Below are positions 46,817 to 55,485 of a DNA stretch of 64,000 bases, piece after piece. Below the pieces are notes generated by a model, which saw only the letters and a list, made by a program, of their open reading frames with translations, was not told the origin of the DNA and searched no databases. Both the position numbers and the translations under genes were made by a program. Source of the stretch: Fabrea salina (lineage: Eukaryota; Ciliophora; Heterotrichea; Heterotrichida; Fabreidae); NCBI GenBank assembly GCA_022984795.1, contig JALIHJ010000030.1, positions 1 to 64,000 of the forward strand, written 5' to 3'. Within the stretch, counting starts at the first letter, position 1. The number at the start of each line of letters is the position of its first letter.

Positions 46817-46889
46817 TATTAGCAGGCTCCATAGGCCCTTATTCCTTTTACCTTCGTAATAACCGCAGTAATAAAAAATTAAATTAGCA

Positions 46890-49800
46890 TTAGTGAGAAG
46901 AAAGACTCCCCATAGAACTTACAGAACGTAGAGTAGCCAAAGCACTTCCTTGTTGGTCTCTAGAGGTCCTCATGTACCTGTCAGGAAGGTTGCTTTCTTG
47001 TAGGTACTTTTTGAGTAAAGAGTTTTCCCTTGCAAAGATTTTCCAGGCAGAAAACACTGAGTGCGCTAAAGAACGTCTTTTCTTAATAGAGTTTTCGTTG
47101 TTGTATATGATCCAAGCGTGGAACACCCTTGCAATAAGATCTTTTTGGTAGTGTTCGTAAGCGTGCACAGTGTGTTCTTCGACTTGGATCATAGTTTCAA
47201 AGCGCTGTTGGAGCCACAAGCGCCAGGCTACAAGGACTTTGAGTTTGAGGTAGTTTTGGTACCTACTTTGGGCTTGGATGAGTTTGAGTTCTTCTTGTTT
47301 TTCGTAAGACTGTTTAGAGTTGAGTTTCCAGGTGTTGAAAAAGGCCCCTTGAGTGTACTTCTCGGAAACTCTGCTGAGGCTTTCTAAGTAAGTTTTAGTT
47401 AACTGTTGTTTTTGGTAGAGTTTTCTCCACTTTAAGTAAGTTGACTCTTGGAGTTTGAGGTTTTTGTCTTCTGTGAACTTGGTGAGTTTAGTTTTGGACT
47501 CAATAGATGCTTTGGAGTTGTTTTTAAGACAGCCAAAAGATCTTTTTTGGAAGATTTTAAGGTACACTTGGGAGTAGAACTTGTCCAGTAAGGTTTTTGC
47601 TTTTGTAGTTTGAGTTGTGGTTAACCAAGTTTGCAAACAGTTACGGACTAAGTAACTACTTTCTGTTTGTTCAATTGCTGAAACAGCGTCTTTGAGTTTA
47701 ATCCTTTTAGTGGACTCTTCAACCCAAACACTTAAAAGTTTCTTAGAAAGTTTTAAGTTTACTTGGTACACAAAGGTTTGGTAGTTTTCTTTGGTCAGGA
47801 TTGCTTTTTTGGAGGCTTGAAAGAACTTACTTGCAACTTCTAGAGTGAGTTTTTTGTTTCTGAATTCTAGTGCTTTTTTCTTTTTGTGGGTGGTTTGTTT
47901 GTTGAGCTGGGCGAACTCAACCAACTTCTTAAAGAACTTGTAGGTAGTGTTGCTTGTAAACACTGACTCAGCTCTGGAGTAGTTTTGCTTGGTGTCAAGT
48001 TTGTGCTGAGTACGGATTTTCCAGGACTCAAACCACATGTGAAGTTGGCTTTGTTGCAAAGTGTCTAAAATGCCTCTTAAGTCTTTTTTCTTGTTGAAGA
48101 TGTAGTTCCAGTACCAAAAAGCCTTTCCTGCAACTCCTGAGTTATGAGACACCGAAAACTCTTCCAGTAAGCTATTCAAGTTAAGTTTCTTTTTGGAGTG
48201 CTTGAGCCAGTTCACTAAAGCTTTTTTCAAAGTAGAGTCTTGTTTTTGGTGAATTAGAACTCTGTGCTTGGACTTTAGTGCCCAGTAGTTCTTTATGGTG
48301 TTAAAAGTTTTCCGTAAGTTTTTGGTTTCTTTTAGGATGTTGAGTACTCTAACTTTGGTTTTGGTTTCTTTGGAGTTTGTGAAGTTGTTTAAGAGTTGTC
48401 TGTAGTTAATGTTTGAGTTCTTGTGCTCTACAAGTGCACTGAAGCACTTCTTTTGGTTGAGTTTGAGAACAACCATGTGGAAGAACCAGCTGAGTTTTTT
48501 CCTCATTTTGAGACTTTGGATGTTTTTAGACCAGTCAGCAAACAAGAACTTAAGTTGGTAGTTCTGCCAAGTCTTACTTAGTTTCTGACAAGCCCGCATG
48601 TTCTTTATTTTGTCAACTACTTCCCAGAGCCAGGACTCAAAGGTGTTTTTAACTAGTCTTTTGTTGACTTTTTGTTGTATCAAACTGGCTTTGCTGTCCT
48701 GAGTTAAGGACTCTTGACTGAAGTGGTGCAGAACTAACCATGCTTTTCTCTGCAAACTGTTTAAGTGGAACTTCTGGGCTTTTTTGTTGATGTGGCTTAG
48801 GTAAGCTGTCATGCGGGCTTGGTAGCAAACACTCTTAAACGCCTTTGACTTATAAAGGAACTCACTGAGCTTCTTAACTTGAACTATGATAGTTCTTTGC
48901 TTAGTTTTTCTGTGGAATTCTTTTTTCCAGGTGCCAAACCAACGCTGCAACTGAATAGTTAAAAAAGAGTTAGCGTTGAACTCAGCTTGTTGTCTTTTGA
49001 TAGCTAAGCAAAGCCACCTGTAAAACATCTGACTCCTGCAGCCTTGAAGAGAGCGTTGGTGGAGTTCTTCTTGCATTCTTAAAAGATAAGTTTTTTTAGA
49101 TGAAAAGTAAGCCCACGCACTGAAGACTTGTTGCTGCAAGTACACTGTTCTGTGCTGCGCTGTGAACTTTTTGCGGAGTCTCCTTTGTGAGTAGAGTTTC
49201 CAAGAGTCAAAGGTTTGTTTTTTAAAGTCGTTTGCAATGTGGAGTACAGCTCTTTTGAAGAAAATAAGGTCTTTTTGACTGTTGAAGAAAGCACGCATCC
49301 ACCCCCTGAAAGGCTTGTAGAGTTCGTAGTGGGAACTGCGCACTCTGAAGTTAACGTAAAGGTTATTGAGCAGTTTGCGTTTGTTCAAAAAAGACTTCCA
49401 ACTAGACAGTACTGACCGGGCTAAGGACTCTTCTCTGTGGACCTGCAAGTAAGCTAAGGTGAGTTTCTGCATTTTGGAGTTTTCTTTGAGTCTTTCTATA
49501 AAGCGAGTTTTGTGCAAGTGGTGCCAGAGCTGCTCAAAGTGCTTCATGCTGTTTATAACTAGTGCTTTGCGGTACCACTTTTGGAACAAAGACTTCTGTC
49601 TGGTGATTCTTATGTGGTTGCAGAGCATTTGGTCTCTTTGGTGTTTTTTGGAGTTGTAGTCGCAGTATATCCTGAGGGCTTTGAGGCTTGCTCTTTTGAG
49701 CATTCTGTGGCGGGAGTGTTCTAAGTTGGTGTAGAGTCTTTCTTTGTTTTCACAGTAACTTAAGTAGTTCCTGAGTCCTTTGATGCTTTTGATAGCTAAG

Positions 49801-52031
49801 TTTCTGTAGTAAAAAGTCAGGGCGTTTTCGAGTTTGATGTTTTGTTGTCTGAGTTTGAAGTTAATCTTTTTCCAACCCCTCAAAACCTTGATACACCGAC
49901 TTTTTTCTTTTTGGGAAACTAAAACTTCAGACCTGTAGTCTAGTTTAAGTTTTTTCAAAAAGTTTTTGCGCCAAGTTTTCCAGTACTTAACTAAGCTTTT
50001 TTCAAAGTTGAATTTCGAAGACAAGTGACTTAAGTGGGCTTTTTTATCCTGAATGTCTAGTTTCTTGACCCACTTAGTTAGGTACTTGCCTAAGAGTAAG
50101 TTTCTTTTGAAGCAGTATCCTTTTGCTTTGTTGCTTCTTTTCTTGAGTATAGTTCCGAACTTACTCGACCAACGCTCATAAGTGTCTAGCTTGGTTTGGT
50201 GTTTTCTTTGAACAAGGTGGTTCTCAAGTGTTTTTTTGAGAGAAAGTTTTTTGTGAGAAAACCTTTGCCAAGAAGTTAGGATACTTTGGGCTTTCAAAGA
50301 GTTTTTGATTGACAAGTGTTCTTCAACTGAGAACTTAACGAACCCAACCCTCCTCACGTAAGTGTGCAAAGCTTTTAAGTACTTCTTCAGAACCCTGCTT
50401 CTGAGTTTAGTTTTTCGCTTTTTAGAAACCTTAGAGTCAAGTTTCCAGACTCTAAAGATCCTGGACTTAAAGTGCTCAGCACACAAAGTTTGTGCTTCTC
50501 GGTAAAGATGAGGTTTTTTCACTTCAAACACAGCAGGAAGCAGTGAGCTACGTGGGGTAGAGTCCTCACAGGGGTACTTTGCTAGTAACTTAAAACAAGC
50601 AAAAAAGAAACACTGAGTGAGCTTTTCAAAAGGAAGACCCATTTTCCTGTACTTCCAGGCACAAAAGACTTTTTGAGTAGTTAGTTGGCTGAGTTTACTT
50701 GCTAAGTGGTTTTTTTTGTCGTGAGTATTCTGAATTGCTTTTTCTAAGCACTCGAAAACTTTAATTTTAGTTGACCTTTCGTAAAAGTGACCAGCACGTT
50801 TTTTGATTTGGTAAGTGATGCTTTTGACCTTGGTTTTAGCTTTCCACTTTTTAAAGACTCTAGATTGAACCTTTTTAGTGTGGAGTTCAATGGAGTAGTT
50901 CTGTTTGAGTTTCTGGTTTTTGAGGTAAAGCAGTCTGTTTCTGAACTTGTGGAACCCAGACTTAAGACTCAGTCTAAAAGAAGCTTCGTAGCCTTGCAAG
51001 TAAAGGAGTTTGCCCTTCTGCTTAGTAAGTATGTACTTCCTCCAACTGCCCAAACACAAACTAAGTCTTAGGTACTTCAGGTGTTTTTGGGCTTTGTTGA
51101 AGCAAAGCTTCAGGTGCATCTTTTTGTTAATGAGTTTTTGGAACCCCAAGACGACTCTTTTAAGGAGTCTTTGCTCCCTTATGTACTTTACAGTGAACTG
51201 CATCCCTTTAAGTACTTCTCCTCTTTGGTGGAGTTGTTTCCAAAGTTTCCAGTAAAGCTTAGTGCGTGTTTTTTTGATGATAGCTGTTGACATTTTAACT
51301 CTGACTTTGAGAAGTGTGAAGCAAGTCCAAGACTGCAGTCCTTTAGCTACTAAGTTCACTTTGTAAAAGTCCCTTGCTCTTCTTAACTGCGAGTCTTTGT
51401 GGGCAACTTTGTGCCAGCTTTTAAGGACCCTTCTTTTAAGAGTTTGGTTGGAAAAACTACTAGCAGCAAACTTAACTTCACTTGAGTGCTGAGAAAGACT
51501 TTTGAAGTCAGACACTCCTCTCCAAGCCCTTCTTTTAAGGCTGAGTTCCCTAAAAGCTTGGGAAAGGGTTTGGTCAGGTTCTTTGAGTTTGGCTTGGAAG
51601 TCTTTGAACTTAGGAAGTGTGACTTCGAACTTCTTGATAGCGTTGTCGTGGGTGGGCGGGCTATACCTTAGGCTCTGGATGCCTGTGAAGTACTTAAGGG
51701 TAGTTTCTTCTTTGTCTTTGGTTTCTTCTAAAGCTTTGAAAAACTTAACCGCGTGACTTTGGCCGAAACTAGGGGGGTCGGTTGGGTCGAGTTCTTTGAC
51801 GGTTAGTTTGCCTTCTTTAAACTCTTGGTTGAACTTTTCCCACCAAGGTTTTTCTCGGTCTCTTCCCCACCTAAGCAGCACTTTGTAGATCTCTGTTCCT
51901 TGTTGGGAGTTCTTTGCTAAGTTGTGGCTTTCAGTCACTTTGTCGTAGCTGTGCAGTGCTGAAAGCAAGCTAATTTTCCCTGTCTTGGCTGCGTCTTGCA
52001 ATATTTCGCAAATCAAGTCCTTATTCTGCAT
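46890..52031 (-). CDS. Sfi1-like centrin-binding repeat protein
   Basis: This 1713-residue, very basic helical protein has regularly spaced centrin-binding repeats of Sfi1 type (pattern Lx2W[KR]x, for example LRSWHKVA-like, FQKWYRKAL, LFYRWLCLA, FGTWKKEF, FFNTWKLN, FHAWIIYN). They run from about residue 190 to 1690 at roughly 20-40 residue intervals. Sfi1 proteins form long filaments coated by centrin at basal bodies. In contractile ciliates giant Sfi1-like proteins build Ca2+-driven myonemes. The N-terminal ~190 residues lack repeats, and the short Ser-rich tail ends MGSLSSH. Confidence 0.85.
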   Translation of the reverse strand: MQNKDLICEILQDAAKTGKISLLSALHSYDKVTESHNLAKNSQQGTEIYKVLLRWGRDREKPWWEKFNQEFKEGKLTVKELDPTDPPSFGQSHAVKFFKALEETKDKEETTLKYFTGIQSLRYSPPTHDNAIKKFEVTLPKFKDFQAKLKEPDQTLSQAFRELSLKRRAWRGVSDFKSLSQHSSEVKFAASSFSNQTLKRRVLKSWHKVAHKDSQLRRARDFYKVNLVAKGLQSWTCFTLLKVRVKMSTAIIKKTRTKLYWKLWKQLHQRGEVLKGMQFTVKYIREQRLLKRVVLGFQKLINKKMHLKLCFNKAQKHLKYLRLSLCLGSWRKYILTKQKGKLLYLQGYEASFRLSLKSGFHKFRNRLLYLKNQKLKQNYSIELHTKKVQSRVFKKWKAKTKVKSITYQIKKRAGHFYERSTKIKVFECLEKAIQNTHDKKNHLASKLSQLTTQKVFCAWKYRKMGLPFEKLTQCFFFACFKLLAKYPCEDSTPRSSLLPAVFEVKKPHLYREAQTLCAEHFKSRIFRVWKLDSKVSKKRKTKLRSRVLKKYLKALHTYVRRVGFVKFSVEEHLSIKNSLKAQSILTSWQRFSHKKLSLKKTLENHLVQRKHQTKLDTYERWSSKFGTILKKRSNKAKGYCFKRNLLLGKYLTKWVKKLDIQDKKAHLSHLSSKFNFEKSLVKYWKTWRKNFLKKLKLDYRSEVLVSQKEKSRCIKVLRGWKKINFKLRQQNIKLENALTFYYRNLAIKSIKGLRNYLSYCENKERLYTNLEHSRHRMLKRASLKALRIYCDYNSKKHQRDQMLCNHIRITRQKSLFQKWYRKALVINSMKHFEQLWHHLHKTRFIERLKENSKMQKLTLAYLQVHREESLARSVLSSWKSFLNKRKLLNNLYVNFRVRSSHYELYKPFRGWMRAFFNSQKDLIFFKRAVLHIANDFKKQTFDSWKLYSQRRLRKKFTAQHRTVYLQQQVFSAWAYFSSKKTYLLRMQEELHQRSLQGCRSQMFYRWLCLAIKRQQAEFNANSFLTIQLQRWFGTWKKEFHRKTKQRTIIVQVKKLSEFLYKSKAFKSVCYQARMTAYLSHINKKAQKFHLNSLQRKAWLVLHHFSQESLTQDSKASLIQQKVNKRLVKNTFESWLWEVVDKIKNMRACQKLSKTWQNYQLKFLFADWSKNIQSLKMRKKLSWFFHMVVLKLNQKKCFSALVEHKNSNINYRQLLNNFTNSKETKTKVRVLNILKETKNLRKTFNTIKNYWALKSKHRVLIHQKQDSTLKKALVNWLKHSKKKLNLNSLLEEFSVSHNSGVAGKAFWYWNYIFNKKKDLRGILDTLQQSQLHMWFESWKIRTQHKLDTKQNYSRAESVFTSNTTYKFFKKLVEFAQLNKQTTHKKKKALEFRNKKLTLEVASKFFQASKKAILTKENYQTFVYQVNLKLSKKLLSVWVEESTKRIKLKDAVSAIEQTESSYLVRNCLQTWLTTTQTTKAKTLLDKFYSQVYLKIFQKRSFGCLKNNSKASIESKTKLTKFTEDKNLKLQESTYLKWRKLYQKQQLTKTYLESLSRVSEKYTQGAFFNTWKLNSKQSYEKQEELKLIQAQSRYQNYLKLKVLVAWRLWLQQRFETMIQVEEHTVHAYEHYQKDLIARVFHAWIIYNNENSIKKRRSLAHSVFSAWKIFARENSLLKKYLQESNLPDRYMRTSRDQQGSALATLRSVSSMGSLSSH

Positions 52032-52057
52032 ATTTAAACCTTACAAATTCAAATTTA

Positions 52058-53017
52058 CTAGTAAATAAGGCAGGATTTATCTTGGACTTCTTCAATGGGA
52101 GCTTTGTCTTTGGGTTTTGGAGTTGTTTTAAGTGGTTGGTAAGGAGTGCTGTGCAAACTTTGTTTTTTCCAGTCAAACTCGTAGTCGTACTCGTAGCCAC
52201 TCTGTATAAAGTACTCTCTAAAAAGGTTCCTTAGGTAAAGGTAATCAGGTTTTTCTTCGAAGCTCAAAGCAGCCACATAGTTCAGGTACTCAGCAAATAC
52301 ACTTGGTAACCCAGCACAAAGTTCTTCAGCGGAGGTGTGCACCTTGACTTTGGCAACGTCTTCTCTTTTAAGACCTTCCCAAGGCAGAGCTCCTTTCATC
52401 AAGTAAACCAAAAGGTACCCCAAACACTCCAAGTCGTCACGTCTGCTTTGTTGGATGCCTAGCATTGCGTTTTTAGAAGAGAACCTTTGGTTCCCAGTAA
52501 AGCCTTTTTCTTGTATGTAAGGAATGTGCTGTTTAGTTTTGGGGTGCTTAAACCTTTTAGCTAAGCCAAAGTCTATTAGGTAAATACTAGTGCTTTTTGC
52601 TCCAGTTCCAACCAAAAAGTTATCAGGCTTAATGTCTCTGTGGATAAGGTGTTGCGAGTGCACAGCTTCAATTCTGCCTAGAGCCTGTTCAGCCAACATC
52701 AGTATGCACTTCTCTGTGAAAGTTTTTTTGCAAGAAACAAACAACTGGTGGATTGTTTGGCCAAGTAGCTCAACAACCATAACATAAAACCCTCCTTTAA
52801 CTCCGTACCACTTAACTCTAGGGAACCCAGGAACGCCTTCTAGTTTCTTTAAACAAGTGCACTCCCACATAAGTTGGTTAATCCCAGAACTCACAGGTTC
52901 AAGTTTTATAGCGACTTCTTCTGGCCTAGTGAGGTGTTTTCCCAGAAAGATCTCTCCAAAGCTTCCGTTGCCTATTTTCCTGTCGAGTTTCCACTCGTCT
53001 CCAAACACATAGTCCAT
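52058..53017 (-). CDS. Casein kinase 1 family protein kinase
   Basis: The 319-residue kinase has the glycine loop IGNGSFGEIFLG, Lys in VAIKLE, catalytic HRDIKPDNFL and DFGLAKRF. Hallmarks of CK1 are GIQQSRRDDLECLGYLLVY and LPWEGL. The usual CK1 SIN triplet in place of APE is not obvious. The C-terminal tail is short and ends CLIY, a possible Cys for lipid attachment. The ATG at 53017 is chosen, since the frame upstream begins only with TTG. Its start lies 14 bp from the terminator of a tRNA gene on the same strand. Confidence 0.93.
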   Translation of the reverse strand: MDYVFGDEWKLDRKIGNGSFGEIFLGKHLTRPEEVAIKLEPVSSGINQLMWECTCLKKLEGVPGFPRVKWYGVKGGFYVMVVELLGQTIHQLFVSCKKTFTEKCILMLAEQALGRIEAVHSQHLIHRDIKPDNFLVGTGAKSTSIYLIDFGLAKRFKHPKTKQHIPYIQEKGFTGNQRFSSKNAMLGIQQSRRDDLECLGYLLVYLMKGALPWEGLKREDVAKVKVHTSAEELCAGLPSVFAEYLNYVAALSFEEKPDYLYLRNLFREYFIQSGYEYDYEFDWKKQSLHSTPYQPLKTTPKPKDKAPIEEVQDKSCLIY

Positions 53018-53030
53018 TTGTAAAGATTCC

Positions 53031-53036
53031 AAAAAA
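53031..53036 (-). terminator. Pol III T6 terminator
   Basis: Six T residues on the minus strand begin directly after the tRNA discriminator base, the standard RNA polymerase III stop. Confidence 0.85.
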
Positions 53037-53118
53037 CGACAGCAGCAGGATTCGAACCTGCGCGGGAAAATCCCAATAGATTTCTAGTCTATCGCCTTAA
53101 CCACTCGGCCATGCTGTC
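53037..53118 (-). tRNA. tRNA-Ser(AGA)
   Basis: This is an intronless type II tRNA of 82 nt. Acceptor GACAGCA pairs with TGCTGTC. The D arm carries GCCGAGTGGTTAAGGC, which also holds the A box. The anticodon stem ATAGA/TCTAT encloses CTAGAAA with anticodon AGA. A long variable arm (GGGATTTTCCC) and TPsiC arm with GGTTCGAATCC (B box) follow, and the discriminator is G. CCA is not encoded. A34 would be edited to inosine to read UCU/UCC/UCA. Confidence 0.97.
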
Positions 53119-53158
53119 TCTTAGTGCTTTTTTCGCTAAGTGACTTTTAAGGGGCATA

Positions 53159-53620
53159 ATGAAAAACACCCAAAAAGGTACTCCTAAGTATGAAAAACTA
53201 GGCGTAGGAGGCAAGTTTTGCAGGAGCTCCGGCATGCCTAAAGTTGCCAACCAAAAAAGACTTTTTAAGAAGCAAAACAAGTACCCGATTTACATGAAGT
53301 TCCTTAACTTCAAGTACCACAACCGCCACCCTAGCTCCCCGAAAGTCTCCAAAAAACATAAAAGACCCTTCAGAAGTGTTTACGACGTTCTTGAAGTGGA
53401 CGCAAGTGCTTCGCAAACCCTTATTCGAAAGATGTACTTAAAAAAACTAACTACAGCCCACCCTGACAAAGGAGGAAGTTTAGAAAACTTTCTACTGGTC
53501 CAAGAAGCTTACAAGGTGCTGTCCTCTCCTGAGCTCAAAGAATTCTACGACTCTCAGGGGTCTCTGTTGTTTGGCTTAGTTCCTCATTTTGTCCAACTAC
53601 CTTCTTATTTAAATCCATAA
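53159..53620 (+). CDS. J-domain co-chaperone
   Basis: The 153-residue protein has a J domain at about residues 76-140 (SVYDVLEVDASASQTLIRK, the HPDKGG tripeptide site, VQEAYKVLSSPELKEFYD). It stimulates an Hsp70 ATPase. The N-terminal 75 residues are strongly basic with no Cys-rich or Gly/Phe region, making it a class III J protein. The basic head could be a targeting or RNA-binding segment. The start lies 41 bp from the 5' end of the divergently oriented tRNA gene, so its promoter must share that short interval. Confidence 0.88.
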   Translation: MKNTQKGTPKYEKLGVGGKFCRSSGMPKVANQKRLFKKQNKYPIYMKFLNFKYHNRHPSSPKVSKKHKRPFRSVYDVLEVDASASQTLIRKMYLKKLTTAHPDKGGSLENFLLVQEAYKVLSSPELKEFYDSQGSLLFGLVPHFVQLPSYLNP

Positions 53621-53626
53621 TTCAAC

Positions 53627-54568
53627 ATGTTTGAGTGGCTGGAACTGGCTTGTGCGGTAGTAGGAGCAATTACCTTGTTTGAGTGGGTGTGCTACCTCTA
53701 CATGGTTGCGAACCACATGAGGCACAATAAAAAACTAGAGAAGTACGGAAACGAAAGCTGGGCTTTAGTGACAGGGGGCTCTGACGGAATAGGACTTGCC
53801 CTTGTTAAGCAGCTAGCCAGTCAGAACTTTAACATAGTGGTACTTTCACGCGACAAAACTAAACTCCAGGAACTTGCTAAGACTATTCCTGAGACTTATG
53901 GAGTAAAGGTGCGGACTGTCACTAGAGACATATTGAATTGTGTAGAAAACCCAATAGAGTTCTACGAAGGAATCTACAAAGAAGTGGCTGACTTAGACAT
54001 AAGTATCTTAGTCAACAACGTAGGAACCATGAACCCAGGCATGCTAGGGAGTATGGAACTCAACAAAGTATTAGGAGCTAATGCTTTGAATGTATGGCCA
54101 GTCGTGTTTATGTGCAGGTACTTTTTGCCTAGTTTTCTCAAAAGAAAGGAAAAAAGCCTTATTTTAAACGTGAGTTCACTCTTAAGAGTCATGCCAGTGT
54201 CCCACCACTCCATGTACACCTCTGGAAAAGCTTTTATGGACTGTTTTAGTTTGATTCTCAGAGAAGAAATGAAGTACTTAAGCAGAAACAAAGTAGAAGT
54301 AGTTAGTTTGCAGCCAGGACATGTCAAAACCAACCTTGCAAAGAACTACGCTAAGCACTTAAACGTTTCTGCAGAGTACGAAAAGTTTGGTAGTTTCTGC
54401 TTCCAAATTTCTCCAGAGGACTGCGCTTCGGTGCTTTTGAGGAACCCAGGCAAGGTAGGTTACACTGCTGGGCACTGGAAGCATCAAGTCATGGGGGTCT
54501 TTTTACTTATGGTGCCTTGTGTGGCAAACCGTCTCAGCCCCCTTGTTAAGTGTTTGAAGACTAACTAA
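53627..54568 (+). CDS. 17-beta-HSD12-like ketoacyl-CoA reductase, copy 1
   Basis: The 313-residue short-chain dehydrogenase has an N-terminal membrane helix (LACAVVGAITLFEWVCYLYMV), cofactor loop TGGSDGIG, NNVG motif and catalytic YTSGK. The HSD17B12/KAR group reduces 3-ketoacyl-CoA during very-long-chain fatty acid elongation in the ER, or steroids in some animals. It begins 6 bp after the J-protein gene and ends 3 bp before a paralogue with which it shares layout and most motifs. Confidence 0.88.
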   Translation: MFEWLELACAVVGAITLFEWVCYLYMVANHMRHNKKLEKYGNESWALVTGGSDGIGLALVKQLASQNFNIVVLSRDKTKLQELAKTIPETYGVKVRTVTRDILNCVENPIEFYEGIYKEVADLDISILVNNVGTMNPGMLGSMELNKVLGANALNVWPVVFMCRYFLPSFLKRKEKSLILNVSSLLRVMPVSHHSMYTSGKAFMDCFSLILREEMKYLSRNKVEVVSLQPGHVKTNLAKNYAKHLNVSAEYEKFGSFCFQISPEDCASVLLRNPGKVGYTAGHWKHQVMGVFLLMVPCVANRLSPLVKCLKTN

Positions 54569-54571
54569 TAA

Positions 54572-55468
54572 ATGGAGTACCTAGAGTGGATTCTTTTTGT
54601 CTTGGGTGTTTGGACTCTGTTGCCTGTGATTTCCCACTTGAGCATTGTTTTTTTCAGCTTAAAAGGAGGGACTGACTTAAGCAAGTACAGAAAAGGAACC
54701 TGGGCTGTAGTAACTGGAGCAACTGATGGAATTGGGTTGGGGTTTGCCAGACAACTTGCCAAAAAGGGGTTTAAGGTAGTGCTAGTTTCAAGAAACCCTC
54801 AAAAGTTAGAAAAAGTTGCCAGTGCTTTGACTGAGGAGTTCAAAGTCGAAGTTAAAGTAGTTGTGAGGGACTTTGCTGAGTGTGTGAAGAATCCAGTGGA
54901 GTACTTCAGAAACTTAGTTGGGGAACTAGAAGACCTAGACATAAGCATACTAGTGAACAACGTAGGAATGGGGTCCCCTGGAAGACTCCACAGAAAGCCA
55001 CTTAGCAAAGTTTTAGACACCAATGCACTTAACTTGTGGCCTGTTGTGCTGCTAACTAAGTTTTTGTTGCCTAAGTTGCAAAAAGCTCCTAGTTTGATAG
55101 TGAATCTTAGCTCAGTAGCTTCGATTACGCCTATTTGTGGAAGTTCGGTGTATTGTGCAACTAAGTCATACGACGATCTTTTTTCGCTTTTCCTGAGAGA
55201 AGAGCTTAAGTACCAGTCAAGTGAAATAGATGTAGTGAGCTTGCAGCCTGCTTACGTAGACACTCCTTTAACCCAAGACATCAAAAGCAAGTTCTTGGAA
55301 ATAAGTGCTGACGAGTGTGCAGCTAAGTGCTTGGAAGCTGCTGATAAAGTTGGCTACACAAGTGGCCACTGGAAGCACCAAGTAGTAAGCAGTTTGATTA
55401 GGTCGTTCTCAGGGGTCTTTTCTTACTTCAGTTCTTTCAGAGTATCTAAGAAGCCTAAAGCAAGTTAA
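54572..55468 (+). CDS. 17-beta-HSD12-like ketoacyl-CoA reductase, copy 2
   Basis: The 298-residue paralogue of the preceding gene has an N-terminal helix (WILFVLGVWTLLPVISHLSIV), TGATDGIG, NNVGMGSPG and YCATK. The shared GHWKHQV near the C-terminus of both copies supports tandem duplication. Divergence over the rest of the chain is substantial, so the event is not recent. Copy 2 has the canonical family spelling of the cofactor loop (TGATDGIG). Confidence 0.9.
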   Translation: MEYLEWILFVLGVWTLLPVISHLSIVFFSLKGGTDLSKYRKGTWAVVTGATDGIGLGFARQLAKKGFKVVLVSRNPQKLEKVASALTEEFKVEVKVVVRDFAECVKNPVEYFRNLVGELEDLDISILVNNVGMGSPGRLHRKPLSKVLDTNALNLWPVVLLTKFLLPKLQKAPSLIVNLSSVASITPICGSSVYCATKSYDDLFSLFLREELKYQSSEIDVVSLQPAYVDTPLTQDIKSKFLEISADECAAKCLEAADKVGYTSGHWKHQVVSSLIRSFSGVFSYFSSFRVSKKPKAS

Positions 55469-55485
55469 CATTTAAAGGTATAAAT

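Noticed and set aside
54572-55468. Recent gene conversion between the SDR pair
   Set aside because: The two copies differ across most of their length, with no long identical block.
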